A stretch of DNA of 41,365 nt from Nitrospirota bacterium (GCA_023475105.1 JAMCWJ010000002.1:1-41365), one strand, 5' to 3'. Counted from the first letter of the stretch, positions 1 to 7,620 are shown. The notes: generated by a model not told the origin, from the sequence alone. Made by a program: numbers and translations.

Positions 1-64
1 GCTTGTCCGGAATCTTTCCGAAAAAGAAGGATTCCCGACGCGCTTCGCTTGCAGGAATGACAAG
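1..64. repeat. Dispersed palindromic GTCATTCC-type intergenic repeat
   Basis: On the minus strand this reads CTTGTCATTCC, then a GC-rich hairpin core (GCAAGCGAAGCGC), then GGGAATCC. The ends carry an imperfect inverted repeat (CTTGTC at 2-7, GACAAG at 59-64). This resembles the abundant GTCATTCC intergenic repeats of Nitrospirota and deltaproteobacterial genomes. A related element lies at 34368-34436. The left edge is cut by the window. Its position beside gene fragments suggests a rearranged intergenic zone. Confidence 0.5.
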
Positions 65-182
65 TGAGAGGAGTTCACTTTTTGTGAGTTCCTCACTTGC
101 CTGTCCAATCCTATGGAAACCGGCTATGTACAATGCTTTGCTGAGTTTACTGTGCAAATTTTTTGCAACGTTAAGGTTTAGA

Positions 183-359
183 TTATCTGATCTTGAGCGG
201 GTGTGCCCGGGCGTCAGCCGGGACATGATTCGTGGGGTGCTAAGGGACCGTCAGGGCATCAAAGAAGTGGAATGTCTTGGACGAGGTCCTGGGGCGTTTT
301 GGAGAAAGAGGGTAATACCTCTTAAAAAGGGTAATAAAAAGGGCAACATCGCAAAATGA
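183..359 (+). pseudogene. C-terminal winged-helix fragment (Fic-like or AAA_4-like protein), gene remnant
   Basis: The frame open from about position 3 has a protein-like end only from about 183. That part reads LSDLERVCPGVSRDMIRGVL, followed by VECLGRGPGAFWRKR and a basic GNKKGN tail. This is the pattern of the winged-helix tail found on some Fic-family and AlbA_2/AAA_4 ATPase-like regulators; I cannot tell which parent. No catalytic domain precedes it. The upstream part of the frame runs through the palindromic repeat at 1-64 and looks non-coding, and no convincing start or ribosome-binding site is visible. I read it as the surviving 3' end of a deleted gene, consistent with the truncated gene right after it. 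Confidence 0.45.
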
Positions 360-398
360 GCTAATGTTGACGACATGGTCTAATCAGGAACAAGTGAT

Positions 399-695
399 TT
401 GATAAGAATACTTCCGCGAGCAGGGGCGAGACCGAATGAATGGGGAGATGAATTCTATTTCGCCATACCCGTTTCGATGGAACCCGATGAAACAGCAACG
501 ACAAAAGTGAAAGTCGGGGACATCGGTTACTGGCCTCCCGGAAATGCCCTTGCGATCTTCTTCGGCCCCACTCCGCTCAGCGTCGGCCCCGAGCCGATTC
601 CCGCGAGCGAAGTGAATCTCGTGGGCAAGATCACGGAGCCCGCCCTTCTGAGAAGAGCGAAAGGAGCGGCGGGAATCCGCATCGAAAAGGCATGA
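399..695 (+). pseudogene. Cyclophilin-like (TM1367-type) protein, 5'-truncated
   Basis: The product matches the cyclophilin-like beta-barrel family typified by Thermotoga TM1367. Visible landmarks are NEWGDEFYFAIPV, VGDIGYWPPGNALAIFFGPT and VNLVGKI. Family members have about 30-35 further N-terminal residues (a beta strand and helix ending near the WGDE motif). Here the frame has a stop at 381-383 and the first available start is a TTG at 399, without a clear Shine-Dalgarno. No missing N-terminus is recognisable in other upstream frames. The gene therefore looks truncated by a deletion that also left the winged-helix remnant upstream. It could still be expressed as a shortened protein. It is convergent with the RACo-like gene. 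Confidence 0.55.
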
Positions 696-753
696 AAATT
701 CGAAGAATGATCTTCCTTTCGAGAAAGAATGAGAAAGGACTCGATCCGATATA

Positions 754-2322
754 TTAGAGCCGGACATGGGACTGAAAGGTCTCTTTGAAATCCCGGCTTC
801 CTGAAAGAGTGAGGTGCTTTACCCTTCTCGCAAGGAGGCAGGCCTTTTGAAACGCCGACACAGACAATGCCATCATCACGGCGCCGGTCGCCGGAGCATT
901 GCCCGCATTTTGTATCTTCCGCAACTCCAAAGGCGGAAGAAGTCCCGTTGTCAGAACGTCCCGCGGGTTGATTCGTCCTGCAAAGACGCCCGACAAGAAA
1001 ATTGCGGTGATCTCATCTGCCCTCAGATTGACACGGGCGAGCACGGTGTCGACAGCGGCTCTTGTCGCGGCCTTTGCAAGAATGAACTGCTGTATATCCT
1101 CTTCACTCACCGTCACATCAGGTGAAAGAATTACCTCCCGACCGGATTTGCCCCGTCGCACGAGGTTGTGCGGAATTCTCTCGGAAACCATTGCCCCGAA
1201 CCGATCCAGGGCGCCGCCTCTCAGTAGTTCTCCGATGAGGCTGAAAAGTCCTGAACCGGTGACGCCGGCGGCCGGCTTGTTCCCGATCACCGAAACCTTA
1301 AAGGCGCCTTCATTGAATCTCACACTCTCGACGGCTCCTTCAACACCTCTCATACCGCAGGAGATGCCCACTCCCTCAAATGCGGGTCCTGCGGCGGTGG
1401 AGCAAGCGAGCATAGTTTCCCTTGTGACGACAACTACCTCTGCATTCGTGCCCATATCTACGAGTAAATAGGGAGGCATCTGATTCAGGACCGAAACCGC
1501 GAAGAGCGCGGACACCGTGTCCGAGCCGACAAAACCTCCGATCACAGGGGGAATATGAATTGCAGTTCTCCTCAAAGGGCCTCTCTTAAACGGGGAAATA
1601 TGCATAGGCCCGTCTATGCCTGATTTATAGGGGTATCTCCCTAACTTGTCGGGACTCAGCCCTAAGAGAAGCGTCTCCATTGCGGTATTCATTACCGCGA
1701 CAGCGTCGGTAATCCTCCCTTTGCCTCTGCCCGCTGCCGATTCTGCAAGCTTTTCGATATCCGAAAGAGCCAGATTCTCAAAGGTCTTTTTCGCTTCCTT
1801 TCCATGATGTGAACAATAAGCCAGACGAGTCATAACATCTGCCCCAAAAAGTGCCTGACTATTGGCAATCGTTGCAGAAGCGATGATCTTTCCCGTGCGG
1901 GGATCCAATAAATGCCCGACTATATTTGTGGTACCCAAATCGACCGCAAGGACCACGCCCCCGGAGAGACGATCACGCCACGGATCGAGAGGGCAGCTCA
2001 TGTCTCCAATGTTCAACTTGTATTCGGAGGCTGACACCGGCTCGGGGATTTCGGCTACCATATCGATATCCGGATAAAGGCCGCAGGCGAGTCTTATTCC
2101 TTCATTTATCTCCTCAGAAGAAAGATGGGCGAGGTCGGATTCCGACGGAAGAGGAACGTTGCCGATAAGGCGAACCCTGCATTTGCCGCAAATCCCCTGG
2201 CCTCCACAGTAAGAGTTCAAACTTATTCCCGCCGTTGTGAGAACCTGGAACAGACTTTCTCTTCGGGAGACCTGGAATACTGTTCCCCGCGGGAGAACGG
2301 TTATCTTTGCGCTGTCGTTCAT
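754..2322 (-). CDS. RACo-like reductive activator of corrinoid proteins (2Fe-2S ferredoxin + DUF4445/ASKHA)
   Basis: The 522-aa protein has an N-terminal [2Fe-2S] ferredoxin domain with ligands C39, C45, C48 and C80 (C-x5-C-x2-C...C). A linker and an ASKHA-type ATPase region follow: phosphate loop AVDLGTT at about 126-132 and a second actin-like motif LLVDMGTNAEVV at about 288. This is the architecture of RACo/RamA-like activators, which reduce inactive Co(II) corrinoid proteins to Co(I) using ATP. Its start overlaps the stop of the upstream MtrH-like gene by 4 bp, so translation is probably coupled. As the last gene of the corrinoid operon it would reactivate the corrinoid protein encoded at 4482-5129. 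The family is clear; partner specificity is inferred from position. Confidence 0.9.
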   Translation of the reverse strand: MNDSAKITVLPRGTVFQVSRRESLFQVLTTAGISLNSYCGGQGICGKCRVRLIGNVPLPSESDLAHLSSEEINEGIRLACGLYPDIDMVAEIPEPVSASEYKLNIGDMSCPLDPWRDRLSGGVVLAVDLGTTNIVGHLLDPRTGKIIASATIANSQALFGADVMTRLAYCSHHGKEAKKTFENLALSDIEKLAESAAGRGKGRITDAVAVMNTAMETLLLGLSPDKLGRYPYKSGIDGPMHISPFKRGPLRRTAIHIPPVIGGFVGSDTVSALFAVSVLNQMPPYLLVDMGTNAEVVVVTRETMLACSTAAGPAFEGVGISCGMRGVEGAVESVRFNEGAFKVSVIGNKPAAGVTGSGLFSLIGELLRGGALDRFGAMVSERIPHNLVRRGKSGREVILSPDVTVSEEDIQQFILAKAATRAAVDTVLARVNLRADEITAIFLSGVFAGRINPRDVLTTGLLPPLELRKIQNAGNAPATGAVMMALSVSAFQKACLLARRVKHLTLSGSRDFKETFQSHVRL

Positions 2323-3203
2323 GCGATTCTAAAAAGCGGATGAGACAAGTCCGGACACTTTCCTCTTTCCATCATGGACTGCCCGAGGGCGGCTTCCGCC
2401 ATCGCGACCGCCGGGAAGACAGTGCCGGCGAGGGCCATCGGGCCATAAATTACGAATTCTCCGCCCCAGGCCACGGTGAGTGCGTTTATCACGGCCGTTG
2501 CCGGCTTCTTGAAGTCGTCGCCGATCTTGGCCTTCAGGCCGGACCATGTGCTGATTGCATTGTGGGCGGCGGCACCCGGCAGGTATCCCAATTCCGTCGC
2601 TCGAGCCATGACCTCCCTTGCAATCCCCATCGACGGCAGATCGATTATTCCGGGATCTATGAGGAAGTCGTTTACCCCTTTCGACTTGAGTCCGGCAATA
2701 AGACCATCCTTTTCAGTCATCATCCTTATCTTGCCTTCGGCCGAGAAGTCGGCGCTCTCAACGAGCAAAACCACCGCGACCTTGACCCCGCAGTCCCCGA
2801 TCGCTTCGAACTCTTCTTTCGTACTTTCTTGAGAAATGCTGTTGTAGATGACGCGGCGGGAGAGGCCCTTCGCCGCCATGTGGCGAATCCCTTCTATTTT
2901 CACGGCACTGTTTGTTCCGTCCACCATTATGGGCCCTTCAAAATTTTCTACGACGAAGTCCAGGTAGGTTTTCATGGCTTCCGGCGTCGACGCAATCACA
3001 TCGGCACAACAGGGTATTCCGGTGATTTCCGACCACTTCGACTGCAAATCGATCAACCTCTTCGCCTCGCCCTTGTCAAACCGACCGGTGAGCGGATCAG
3101 TCACCATCTTCTGCCTGTCGTAAAAAATACTGCCGGCAAGGAGGGCGGGCGTCTCGCCCAAAGCCCCGCCCATCGGTATTCCGCAAACATTCCTAACGTC
3201 CAT
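2319..3203 (-). CDS. MtrH-family methyltransferase (methyl-corrinoid:tetrahydrofolate methyltransferase)
   Basis: The 294-aa protein matches the MtrH family (tetrahydromethanopterin S-methyltransferase subunit H and its bacterial relatives). It has the typical TIM-barrel patterns KMVTDPLTGRFDKGEAKRL, CCADVIAST, GPIMVDGTNSAVK and FLIDPGI. Bacterial members act as methyltransferase II, moving the methyl group from a methyl-corrinoid protein to tetrahydrofolate; MtvA and MtoA are described examples. The ATG at 3203 is preceded by GGAGG at good spacing. It overlaps the activator gene by 4 bp and lies 154 bp downstream of the URO-D-type methyltransferase, with a hairpin in between. Substrate direction (catabolic O-demethylation or methyl donation) cannot be read from sequence. 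Confidence 0.85.
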   Translation of the reverse strand: MDVRNVCGIPMGGALGETPALLAGSIFYDRQKMVTDPLTGRFDKGEAKRLIDLQSKWSEITGIPCCADVIASTPEAMKTYLDFVVENFEGPIMVDGTNSAVKIEGIRHMAAKGLSRRVIYNSISQESTKEEFEAIGDCGVKVAVVLLVESADFSAEGKIRMMTEKDGLIAGLKSKGVNDFLIDPGIIDLPSMGIAREVMARATELGYLPGAAAHNAISTWSGLKAKIGDDFKKPATAVINALTVAWGGEFVIYGPMALAGTVFPAVAMAEAALGQSMMERGKCPDLSHPLFRIA

Positions 3204-3261
3204 GAGGTTCCTCCGAAATTGAATTTATCGCAAAGCCTTTCAGAGACATTCGGGATTTTTT

Positions 3262-3302
3262 GCCTGACGGCACCCCCTTCAAACAGGGAGCTCCCGTCAG
3301 GC
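3262..3302 (-). promoter_or_regulatory. Intercistronic hairpin between URO-D-type and MtrH-type genes
   Basis: A perfect 9-bp stem (GCCTGACGG at 3262-3270 and CCGTCAGGC at 3294-3302) encloses a shorter CCCCT/AGGG pairing. On the transcribed minus strand the tail is A-rich, so it is not a classical intrinsic terminator. It may be an mRNA processing or stabilising element that sets different expression levels within the operon. Confidence 0.4.
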
Positions 3303-3357
3303 CATTATTTTCAGGAGCCTCGGCAATCCTCAATCGAATCGTCTCCCGGCTCAACGA

Positions 3358-4437
3358 CTATGCAGCCATGTCCACCGGCCTTGCATAGGACTCCCGGATG
3401 AATGATACGGTCAGATCGTCGTTATAGACGGTGTCTTTTGCGGCCTGAACCATTGCCAGGATGTTTGCTTCAGGCGTCTTCGGATTCAGGTCGCAACCGG
3501 AACCCAGGACGAAGCCCGAACCGTTTCCCGCCTCTTCGATGACGCTCCGGCTCTTCCAGTAAACAGCCTCCGGAGTCCCATAGAGCATGTAATCGATAGG
3601 GTGGACGTTGCCCGAAATGCAGATCTTCTTGCCGACTTTCTCCTTGCACTCCCTCATGCTCACCGGATGATCGACCTGCAGCGCGAGTGCGCCCACGCTT
3701 GCCATCTGATCCCATATCAGCGAAGTATCCGCGCAGGTATGATTCACCCCGACAACCCCCTTTGACCAGGAGAATTCGAACATCTCCTTGAGATAAGGAG
3801 CCGTGAATTCTGCATACTGCCCGGGAGACAGGATGGTATTTGACGAGAAGGGCTCGAGCGCGACGATGGCATGAGCTCCCGCCTTGATCAACTCTTCCCA
3901 ATAGGCCAGGGAGACATCCGTACAGAAGCGAATAAGCTTGTGCACCCATTCCGGGTCCTCGAAGGTCGCAATGAGGAGTTGCTCTGGACCGTACAGCTGA
4001 CTGGCAGTCGTGAAGGGGCCGCCCGTCACAGGTACAACGATCTTTGTGTTATCGAGCTTTTTCTTCAGAAGCTCGATTTCCTTGCAAACATAGGGCATCC
4101 GCCCGTCCTTTCGGGGATCGGGCATTTTGAGTTTCTTGAAGTCGCTTCTGTCCTTGATGAAGTAATCGACCACAACCGGAGTATGCTCGTAAACTCTCAC
4201 CTTCGATCCGAGACATTCTGCTTCCACGAAGAGGTCGGAGCCCGCCACCACCGCATCATCTTCGAACCTTCCGGCTCCGGCAAGCTTCCCCTCGACCATC
4301 TTTTCCGGATTATAGAGACACTCCTCAGTGGTGAAACCCGCCACGCGAAGAGATCGGGTAATAGAGAGCGGGGTTACCGGCACACGGTCCGGTTTCTCAA
4401 GTTTCACTGCTGCTACTATCCTTTCGAGTGAATTCAT
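3358..4437 (-). CDS. MtaA/CmuA-type (URO-D superfamily) corrinoid methyltransferase
   Basis: The 359-aa protein belongs to the uroporphyrinogen decarboxylase superfamily branch that transfers methyl groups to or from corrinoid proteins. The zinc ligands of that branch are present: H233-x-C235 (in VNHTCAD) and C315 (in GSGCDL). True HemE enzymes lack this His-x-Cys...Cys set. In Mtv/Mto-type O-demethylases a related protein (MtvB, MtoB) takes the methyl group of a methoxylated substrate onto the corrinoid protein. The start ATG at 4437 lies about 45 bp after the corrinoid gene, with an AGGAGG-like Shine-Dalgarno. Neighbours support methyltransferase I; the methyl donor is unknown. Confidence 0.85.
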   Translation of the reverse strand: MNSLERIVAAVKLEKPDRVPVTPLSITRSLRVAGFTTEECLYNPEKMVEGKLAGAGRFEDDAVVAGSDLFVEAECLGSKVRVYEHTPVVVDYFIKDRSDFKKLKMPDPRKDGRMPYVCKEIELLKKKLDNTKIVVPVTGGPFTTASQLYGPEQLLIATFEDPEWVHKLIRFCTDVSLAYWEELIKAGAHAIVALEPFSSNTILSPGQYAEFTAPYLKEMFEFSWSKGVVGVNHTCADTSLIWDQMASVGALALQVDHPVSMRECKEKVGKKICISGNVHPIDYMLYGTPEAVYWKSRSVIEEAGNGSGFVLGSGCDLNPKTPEANILAMVQAAKDTVYNDDLTVSFIRESYARPVDMAA

Positions 4438-4481
4438 TTCTTACCTCCTTCTTATTGAGGGAACTCTTGCTTTTCTCCTTT

Positions 4482-5129
4482 TCATGCTGCCAGACCGACG
4501 AGCTTTTTTGCGGCGTGAACTGCCGTCGGCGCGTCGAAGCCTCCGTAGGCGTCGGCACCGATCCTTAAAGCGACTTTCTCGCTGGTAGCCGGGCCGCCGA
4601 TAAGTATCTTTGCCTTGATACCCGCGGCCTTGGCCAGTTTACAAACCTCTTCCATCTTGTCCAGACAGATGCTCATGATAAGGGACATGCCGATGAGGTC
4701 GGCGTTCACCTCTCTTGCCTTGTCTATGAACATCCGGGGTTCCACATCGACGCCAAGGTCGTAGACCTTAAACCCGCCGGCCCTCATCATCATACCGACC
4801 AGATTTTTGCCGATGTCGTGCAGGTCCCCTTTCGGAGTGCCAAGCACCACTGTTGCCTTGTAGTGACCTTCTTTGCCCGCAAGCTTCTGTTCCACGAGCG
4901 CCTGTCCCGCGTTTAAGGCTTTGGCTGCCATCAGAACGTGACTTATGAATCTTTCACGCCTGATCCACATATCCCCTACCTCCGTGAGACCGGCAGCGAG
5001 GCCGCTGGTGATAATTCTTAGTGGGTCTACGCCTGCTTGAAGAGCCTCCCTTGTCGCAGCTTCAGTTTCCGAGACTGACATTGAGACAATAGCCTGCCGA
5101 ATCCTGCCGAGCAACTCTTTCTCCGACAT
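4482..5129 (-). CDS. Corrinoid (cobalamin-binding) protein of a methyltransferase system
   Basis: The 215-aa protein has the two-part architecture of MtaC/MtbC/MttC/MtvC-type carriers. Residues 1-88 are a helical B12-binding-2 cap. Residues 90-215 are a Rossmann-like B12 domain. The cobalt-ligating signature is present in GDLHDIGKNLV (D102-x-H104-x2-G107), followed by the conserved SLIMS and GGPAT segments. It is the first gene of the minus-strand operon, and a GGAGGA ribosome-binding site precedes the ATG. The protein would shuttle a methyl group from the URO-D-type enzyme to the MtrH-type enzyme. Family assignment is secure; the methyl substrate is not determined by this gene. Confidence 0.92.
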   Translation of the reverse strand: MSEKELLGRIRQAIVSMSVSETEAATREALQAGVDPLRIITSGLAAGLTEVGDMWIRRERFISHVLMAAKALNAGQALVEQKLAGKEGHYKATVVLGTPKGDLHDIGKNLVGMMMRAGGFKVYDLGVDVEPRMFIDKAREVNADLIGMSLIMSICLDKMEEVCKLAKAAGIKAKILIGGPATSEKVALRIGADAYGGFDAPTAVHAAKKLVGLAA

Positions 5130-5160
5130 TTTCCTCGTCCTCCTTTTTCCGGATTTTCAG

Positions 5161-5227
5161 GGTAAGAAGTATTATCCCCGATAAGGTAATTGTTACCACA
5201 TATCAGTAGTTGTTGTCCAGTGTTACC
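5161..5227. promoter_or_regulatory. Candidate operator with GGTAA/TTACC half-sites between corrinoid operon and its regulator
   Basis: The divergent intergenic region holds the inverted repeat GGTAATTGTTACC (5185-5197). TGTTACC recurs at 5221-5227, 29 bp from the TGTTACC at 5192, and another GGTAA lies at 5161. Repeated half-sites on one face of the DNA between an HTH regulator and its likely target operon suggest a binding site for the MEDS regulator. A GATAAT sequence on the minus strand (5171-5176) could be a -10 box for the operon, but no good -35 is visible. This is inference from sequence pattern and position. Confidence 0.4.
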
Positions 5228-5327
5228 GTCTGTTATTACTTGTTTACAGAAAAGCAAACTTGTGTTAAACTAAATCCAATTGAAGATTAGAAGGCAAAAT
5301 CAGTAAAATAATGCGGAGGAATGGAAT

Positions 5328-6086
5328 ATGGAATTCCTAACAATACAGGAAGTTGCTAAGATCCTCAAAACACATACGAACACCGTCTACAAGATGTGCC
5401 GGGAAGGCAGTCTGCCGTGTGTAAAGATCGGCAAGGAATGGCGTGTCGACCGGGCGAAATTCGCACAGTTCATGGAGAGCGGGATCAGACAAAAGAGAGA
5501 GGAGCCGTTTCTCGGGCTCGTGAGCGATGCCCTTAAAGGCGGTCATGTGCTTGGTGTCTTTACAGAGCAGGACGATATTGCTGAGTTTGAATTGGAATTC
5601 TTTAAGGCATCGCCGACGGCAGGATGGCGGTTCCTCAAGGCATGCTGGTGGCAGCACCCGGATGATGTCCGACAGTATCTTGCAAAAGGGGGCTTCCCGG
5701 TGGAGAAAATGGAAGCTTCCGGGTCATTTGTTATGGCAGATTTGGGGAAGATCTTTTGCAGTGCCGGCCCGGTCAGCGCAGCAGAGGTCTGGATAACCGC
5801 GACAAAGGATGCCTTGGGGCAGGGGTTAAAGGGCTTGGTTGGTTCGGGGTCTCCCCATTTCAATTGCTGCGGCAGCCACAGCGCCTTGTTGGAATTCGAA
5901 GGAGCTTTGGACAAGGGATTAAAAGGCTTGCCCGTCGCCGGCGTTTGTTCCTACTTTATGGACAATGACGTGCCGGATGGCTTTTCGAGGTTTGTCGACC
6001 TTGTGACGGATCATGACAGGTTCTTTGTCAAGACAAAGGACGGGGGAATTTTCGCAAGGAACATAAGTTCATTGGCCTCGATGTGA
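5328..6086 (+). CDS. DcmR-like transcriptional regulator: excisionase-type HTH + MEDS sensory domain
   Basis: Residues 1-50 form a MerR/excisionase-type helix-turn-helix (LTIQEVAKILKTHTNTVYKM, then VKIGKEWRVDRAKF). Residues about 65-245 resemble the MEDS domain (methanogen/methylotroph DcmR sensory domain), a RecA/KaiC-related fold, with landmarks GHVLGVFTE, GWRFLKACWWQHP, CCGSHSALLEFE and AGVCSYFMD. MEDS proteins are known from DcmR, the regulator of dichloromethane dehalogenation, and from methylotrophic methanogens. The gene is divergent from the corrinoid methyltransferase operon across a 198-bp region with candidate operator half-sites. A role in sensing the methylated substrate is the natural inference. 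Activator or repressor cannot be told. Confidence 0.8.
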   Translation: MEFLTIQEVAKILKTHTNTVYKMCREGSLPCVKIGKEWRVDRAKFAQFMESGIRQKREEPFLGLVSDALKGGHVLGVFTEQDDIAEFELEFFKASPTAGWRFLKACWWQHPDDVRQYLAKGGFPVEKMEASGSFVMADLGKIFCSAGPVSAAEVWITATKDALGQGLKGLVGSGSPHFNCCGSHSALLEFEGALDKGLKGLPVAGVCSYFMDNDVPDGFSRFVDLVTDHDRFFVKTKDGGIFARNISSLASM

Positions 6087-6270
6087 TAGCAAGATGCCTT
6101 CACGACGAGGTTCTTCTTGCCGTCGGGTAACAACCGTGTTGAAAAAACGATGGTAAGCTTCTCCTGAAAGGTCCGAAGGGCGATCGTCTTTTGAGTGTCG
6201 CAATCCTGTTGTTCCCCGGCTTCCCGCTTTGTTTTCCTCCGGACTCTTATCGCCTTTCCCCAAATATTCC

Positions 6271-6299
6271 TTGACAGAAGGCAGGGAATTTGATAAAAA
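6271..6299 (+). promoter_or_regulatory. Probable sigma70-type promoter for ubiE
   Basis: A perfect -35 TTGACA (6271-6276) is followed after 17 bp by TAAAAA (6294-6299). The start of ubiE lies 45 bp downstream of the -10. The rest of the 257-bp gap before ubiE shows no other clear element, apart from a protein-like minus-strand frame described under findings. Confidence 0.5.
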
Positions 6300-6343
6300 T
6301 AACATGGTCTCACAGTCCGGGAGCGAAAGAGTCCGAGGTCTGA

Positions 6344-7081
6344 ATGGATCCGCGACAAACACCGACACAGATACTGAACATGCCGCACGCCAAGAGAGCG
6401 ACCCTCGTGAAGGATATCTTCTCCAGCGTCGCACCTTACATCGATCCCCTCGACACAGCCTTCAGTTTCGGTCTTTGTCACGTATGGCGGAGGAAGGTGA
6501 GCGCGCGCGTCACACGGGGAGAAAAGGTCCTCGACATATGCACCGGCACCGGGGAGCTCGCAAAATTGCTCCTGAAGAGGATCGGCCCTGAGGGTTCCCT
6601 GACCGGCGCCGATTTCTGTGAAGATATGCTCAGGGTGGCGAGGAAGAAAATGAGCCCCATGCCGAAGAACCTCTCCCTCGTTGTTTCCGACGCCAGGGAG
6701 CTCGCTTTTCCGGACAACACCTTCGACGTGGCGACTGTCTCCTTCGGCATGAGAAATGTGCCCGATACCGTGAGGGCTCTCAGGGAGATCGGGAGGGTCC
6801 TCAGGCCCGGCGGCAGGTTTTTCTGCCTCGAACTAACGCGGCCAGGAAAACGTTGGATCCTGCCGTTTTACAAGTTCTATGTGTTCAAGATCATGCCTTC
6901 GATCGCAAAGGCCGTGACGAAGAATTCCCTTCCCTACACGTATCTGCCGAAGTCGATCGAGGCATTTTATCCTCCCGCTGAATTCAAGAAGCTCATGTCC
7001 TCCTGCGGCTTTGTCGACGTAAAAGCGAAGTCGCTTTCCCTGGGCATAGCAACGCTCTACGGCGCCGCAAAGAGCTCATAA
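6344..7081 (+). CDS. ubiE: UbiE/MenG demethylmenaquinone C-methyltransferase
   Basis: The 245-aa class I SAM-dependent methyltransferase catalyses the last step of menaquinone synthesis (methylation of demethylmenaquinone). Family landmarks are VKDIFSSVAPYIDPLDTAFSFG near the N-terminus, the SAM-binding motif VLDICTGTGE (62-71), FPDNTFDVATVSFGMRNVPD, and the signature LREIGRVLRPGGRFFCLELTRP. The start ATG at 6344 has GAGG about 6 nt upstream; an alternative start at the internal MPHAKRATL is possible. mqnD and mqnB elsewhere in the window fit a futalosine-type menaquinone pathway. A hairpin plus T-run terminates the unit near 7174-7199. Confidence 0.92.
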   Translation: MDPRQTPTQILNMPHAKRATLVKDIFSSVAPYIDPLDTAFSFGLCHVWRRKVSARVTRGEKVLDICTGTGELAKLLLKRIGPEGSLTGADFCEDMLRVARKKMSPMPKNLSLVVSDARELAFPDNTFDVATVSFGMRNVPDTVRALREIGRVLRPGGRFFCLELTRPGKRWILPFYKFYVFKIMPSIAKAVTKNSLPYTYLPKSIEAFYPPAEFKKLMSSCGFVDVKAKSLSLGIATLYGAAKSS

Positions 7082-7173
7082 GAAAACAGTTCTTTCACCC
7101 TTCCCCACGGTCCTGGGGACGCTCCATACCAATTCCGCGGCGAAGTCCGTTGACCGGCAAATCGCAGCCTTTC

Positions 7174-7199
7174 CCCGCCTGTGCGCGGGCTCATTTTTT
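7174..7199 (+). terminator. Intrinsic terminator downstream of ubiE
   Basis: A CCCGC/GCGGG stem with a 6-nt loop (7174-7189) is followed by CTCATTTTTTCC. The stem is short but GC-only and the T-run is typical. Confidence 0.5.
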
Positions 7200-7217
7200 C
7201 CTCACCTCCAGCCGCGC

Positions 7218-7259
7218 TTGACAAATACGTCCCGTAACGTTTATTCTGTGCATATGCAC
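7218..7259 (+). promoter_or_regulatory. Promoter with overlapping palindromic operator upstream of DUF134/NifX-like operon
   Basis: The -35 is TTGACA (7218-7223), the spacer 17-18 bp, and the -10 TTATTC/TATTCT (7241-7247). Immediately downstream, where transcription would start, is the perfect 12-bp palindrome GTGCATATGCAC (7248-7259). An operator over the start site suggests repression, plausibly by the DUF134 protein encoded first in the operon. The promoter match is strong; the regulator identity is inference. Confidence 0.6.
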
Positions 7260-7278
7260 GAAACAGAGGGCGAGGGTA

Positions 7279-7620
7279 TTGTCGCCCAGGCATAGGAAGC
7301 CGAGGCGATGCGGATGCAAATTCAAGGGCAGCGCGTTCAAGCCGGCCGGCATCCCGATGACGAAGGTCGGAAAGATCGCCATCCGCAGGGACGAACTCGA
7401 GGCGCTGAAGCTGTGCGACCTTGACGGACTGACGCAGGAAGAGGCAGGAACAAGGATGGGTGTGTCGAGGGGGACCGTGCAGAGGATACTTGCAGGCGCA
7501 AGAAAAAAGACCGCAGAGGCGCTCTCTCAATGTAAGGCGATCGTCCTCGAAGAGGTCATATGCAAAGAGGAGGTTCACGATGAAAATATGTTTCCCCGTG
7601 GAAAAAGATTCGGCCCTTGA
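7279..7620 (+). CDS. DUF134 (UPF0251) family predicted DNA-binding protein
   Basis: This small DNA-binding protein of about 113 aa has a cysteine-containing basic N-terminus (RRCGCKF) and a sigma70 region 4-like HTH: IRRDELEALKLCDLDGLTQE, then EAGTRMGVSRGTVQRILAGA. The family is repeatedly found beside NifX/NifB-like iron-molybdenum cofactor domain proteins, as here. The TTG at 7279 is the first start in the open frame and has no strong Shine-Dalgarno, so the exact start is uncertain. The last 41 bp overlap the next gene in another frame, which implies coupled translation. Autoregulation through the palindrome at 7248 is suspected. Confidence 0.8.
   Translation: MSPRHRKPRRCGCKFKGSAFKPAGIPMTKVGKIAIRRDELEALKLCDLDGLTQEEAGTRMGVSRGTVQRILAGARKKTAEALSQCKAIVLEEVICKEEVHDENMFPRGKRFGP

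Noticed and set aside
714-739. TCCTTTC/GAAAGGA hairpin after the RACo-like gene as a terminator
   Set aside because: The stem is 7 bp with a 12-nt loop and no T-run follows on the minus strand; too weak to call.
5130-5327. Cobalamin riboswitch upstream of the corrinoid operon
   Set aside because: The gap is under 200 bp, AT-rich, and lacks a recognisable B12-box or the expected multi-stem structure.
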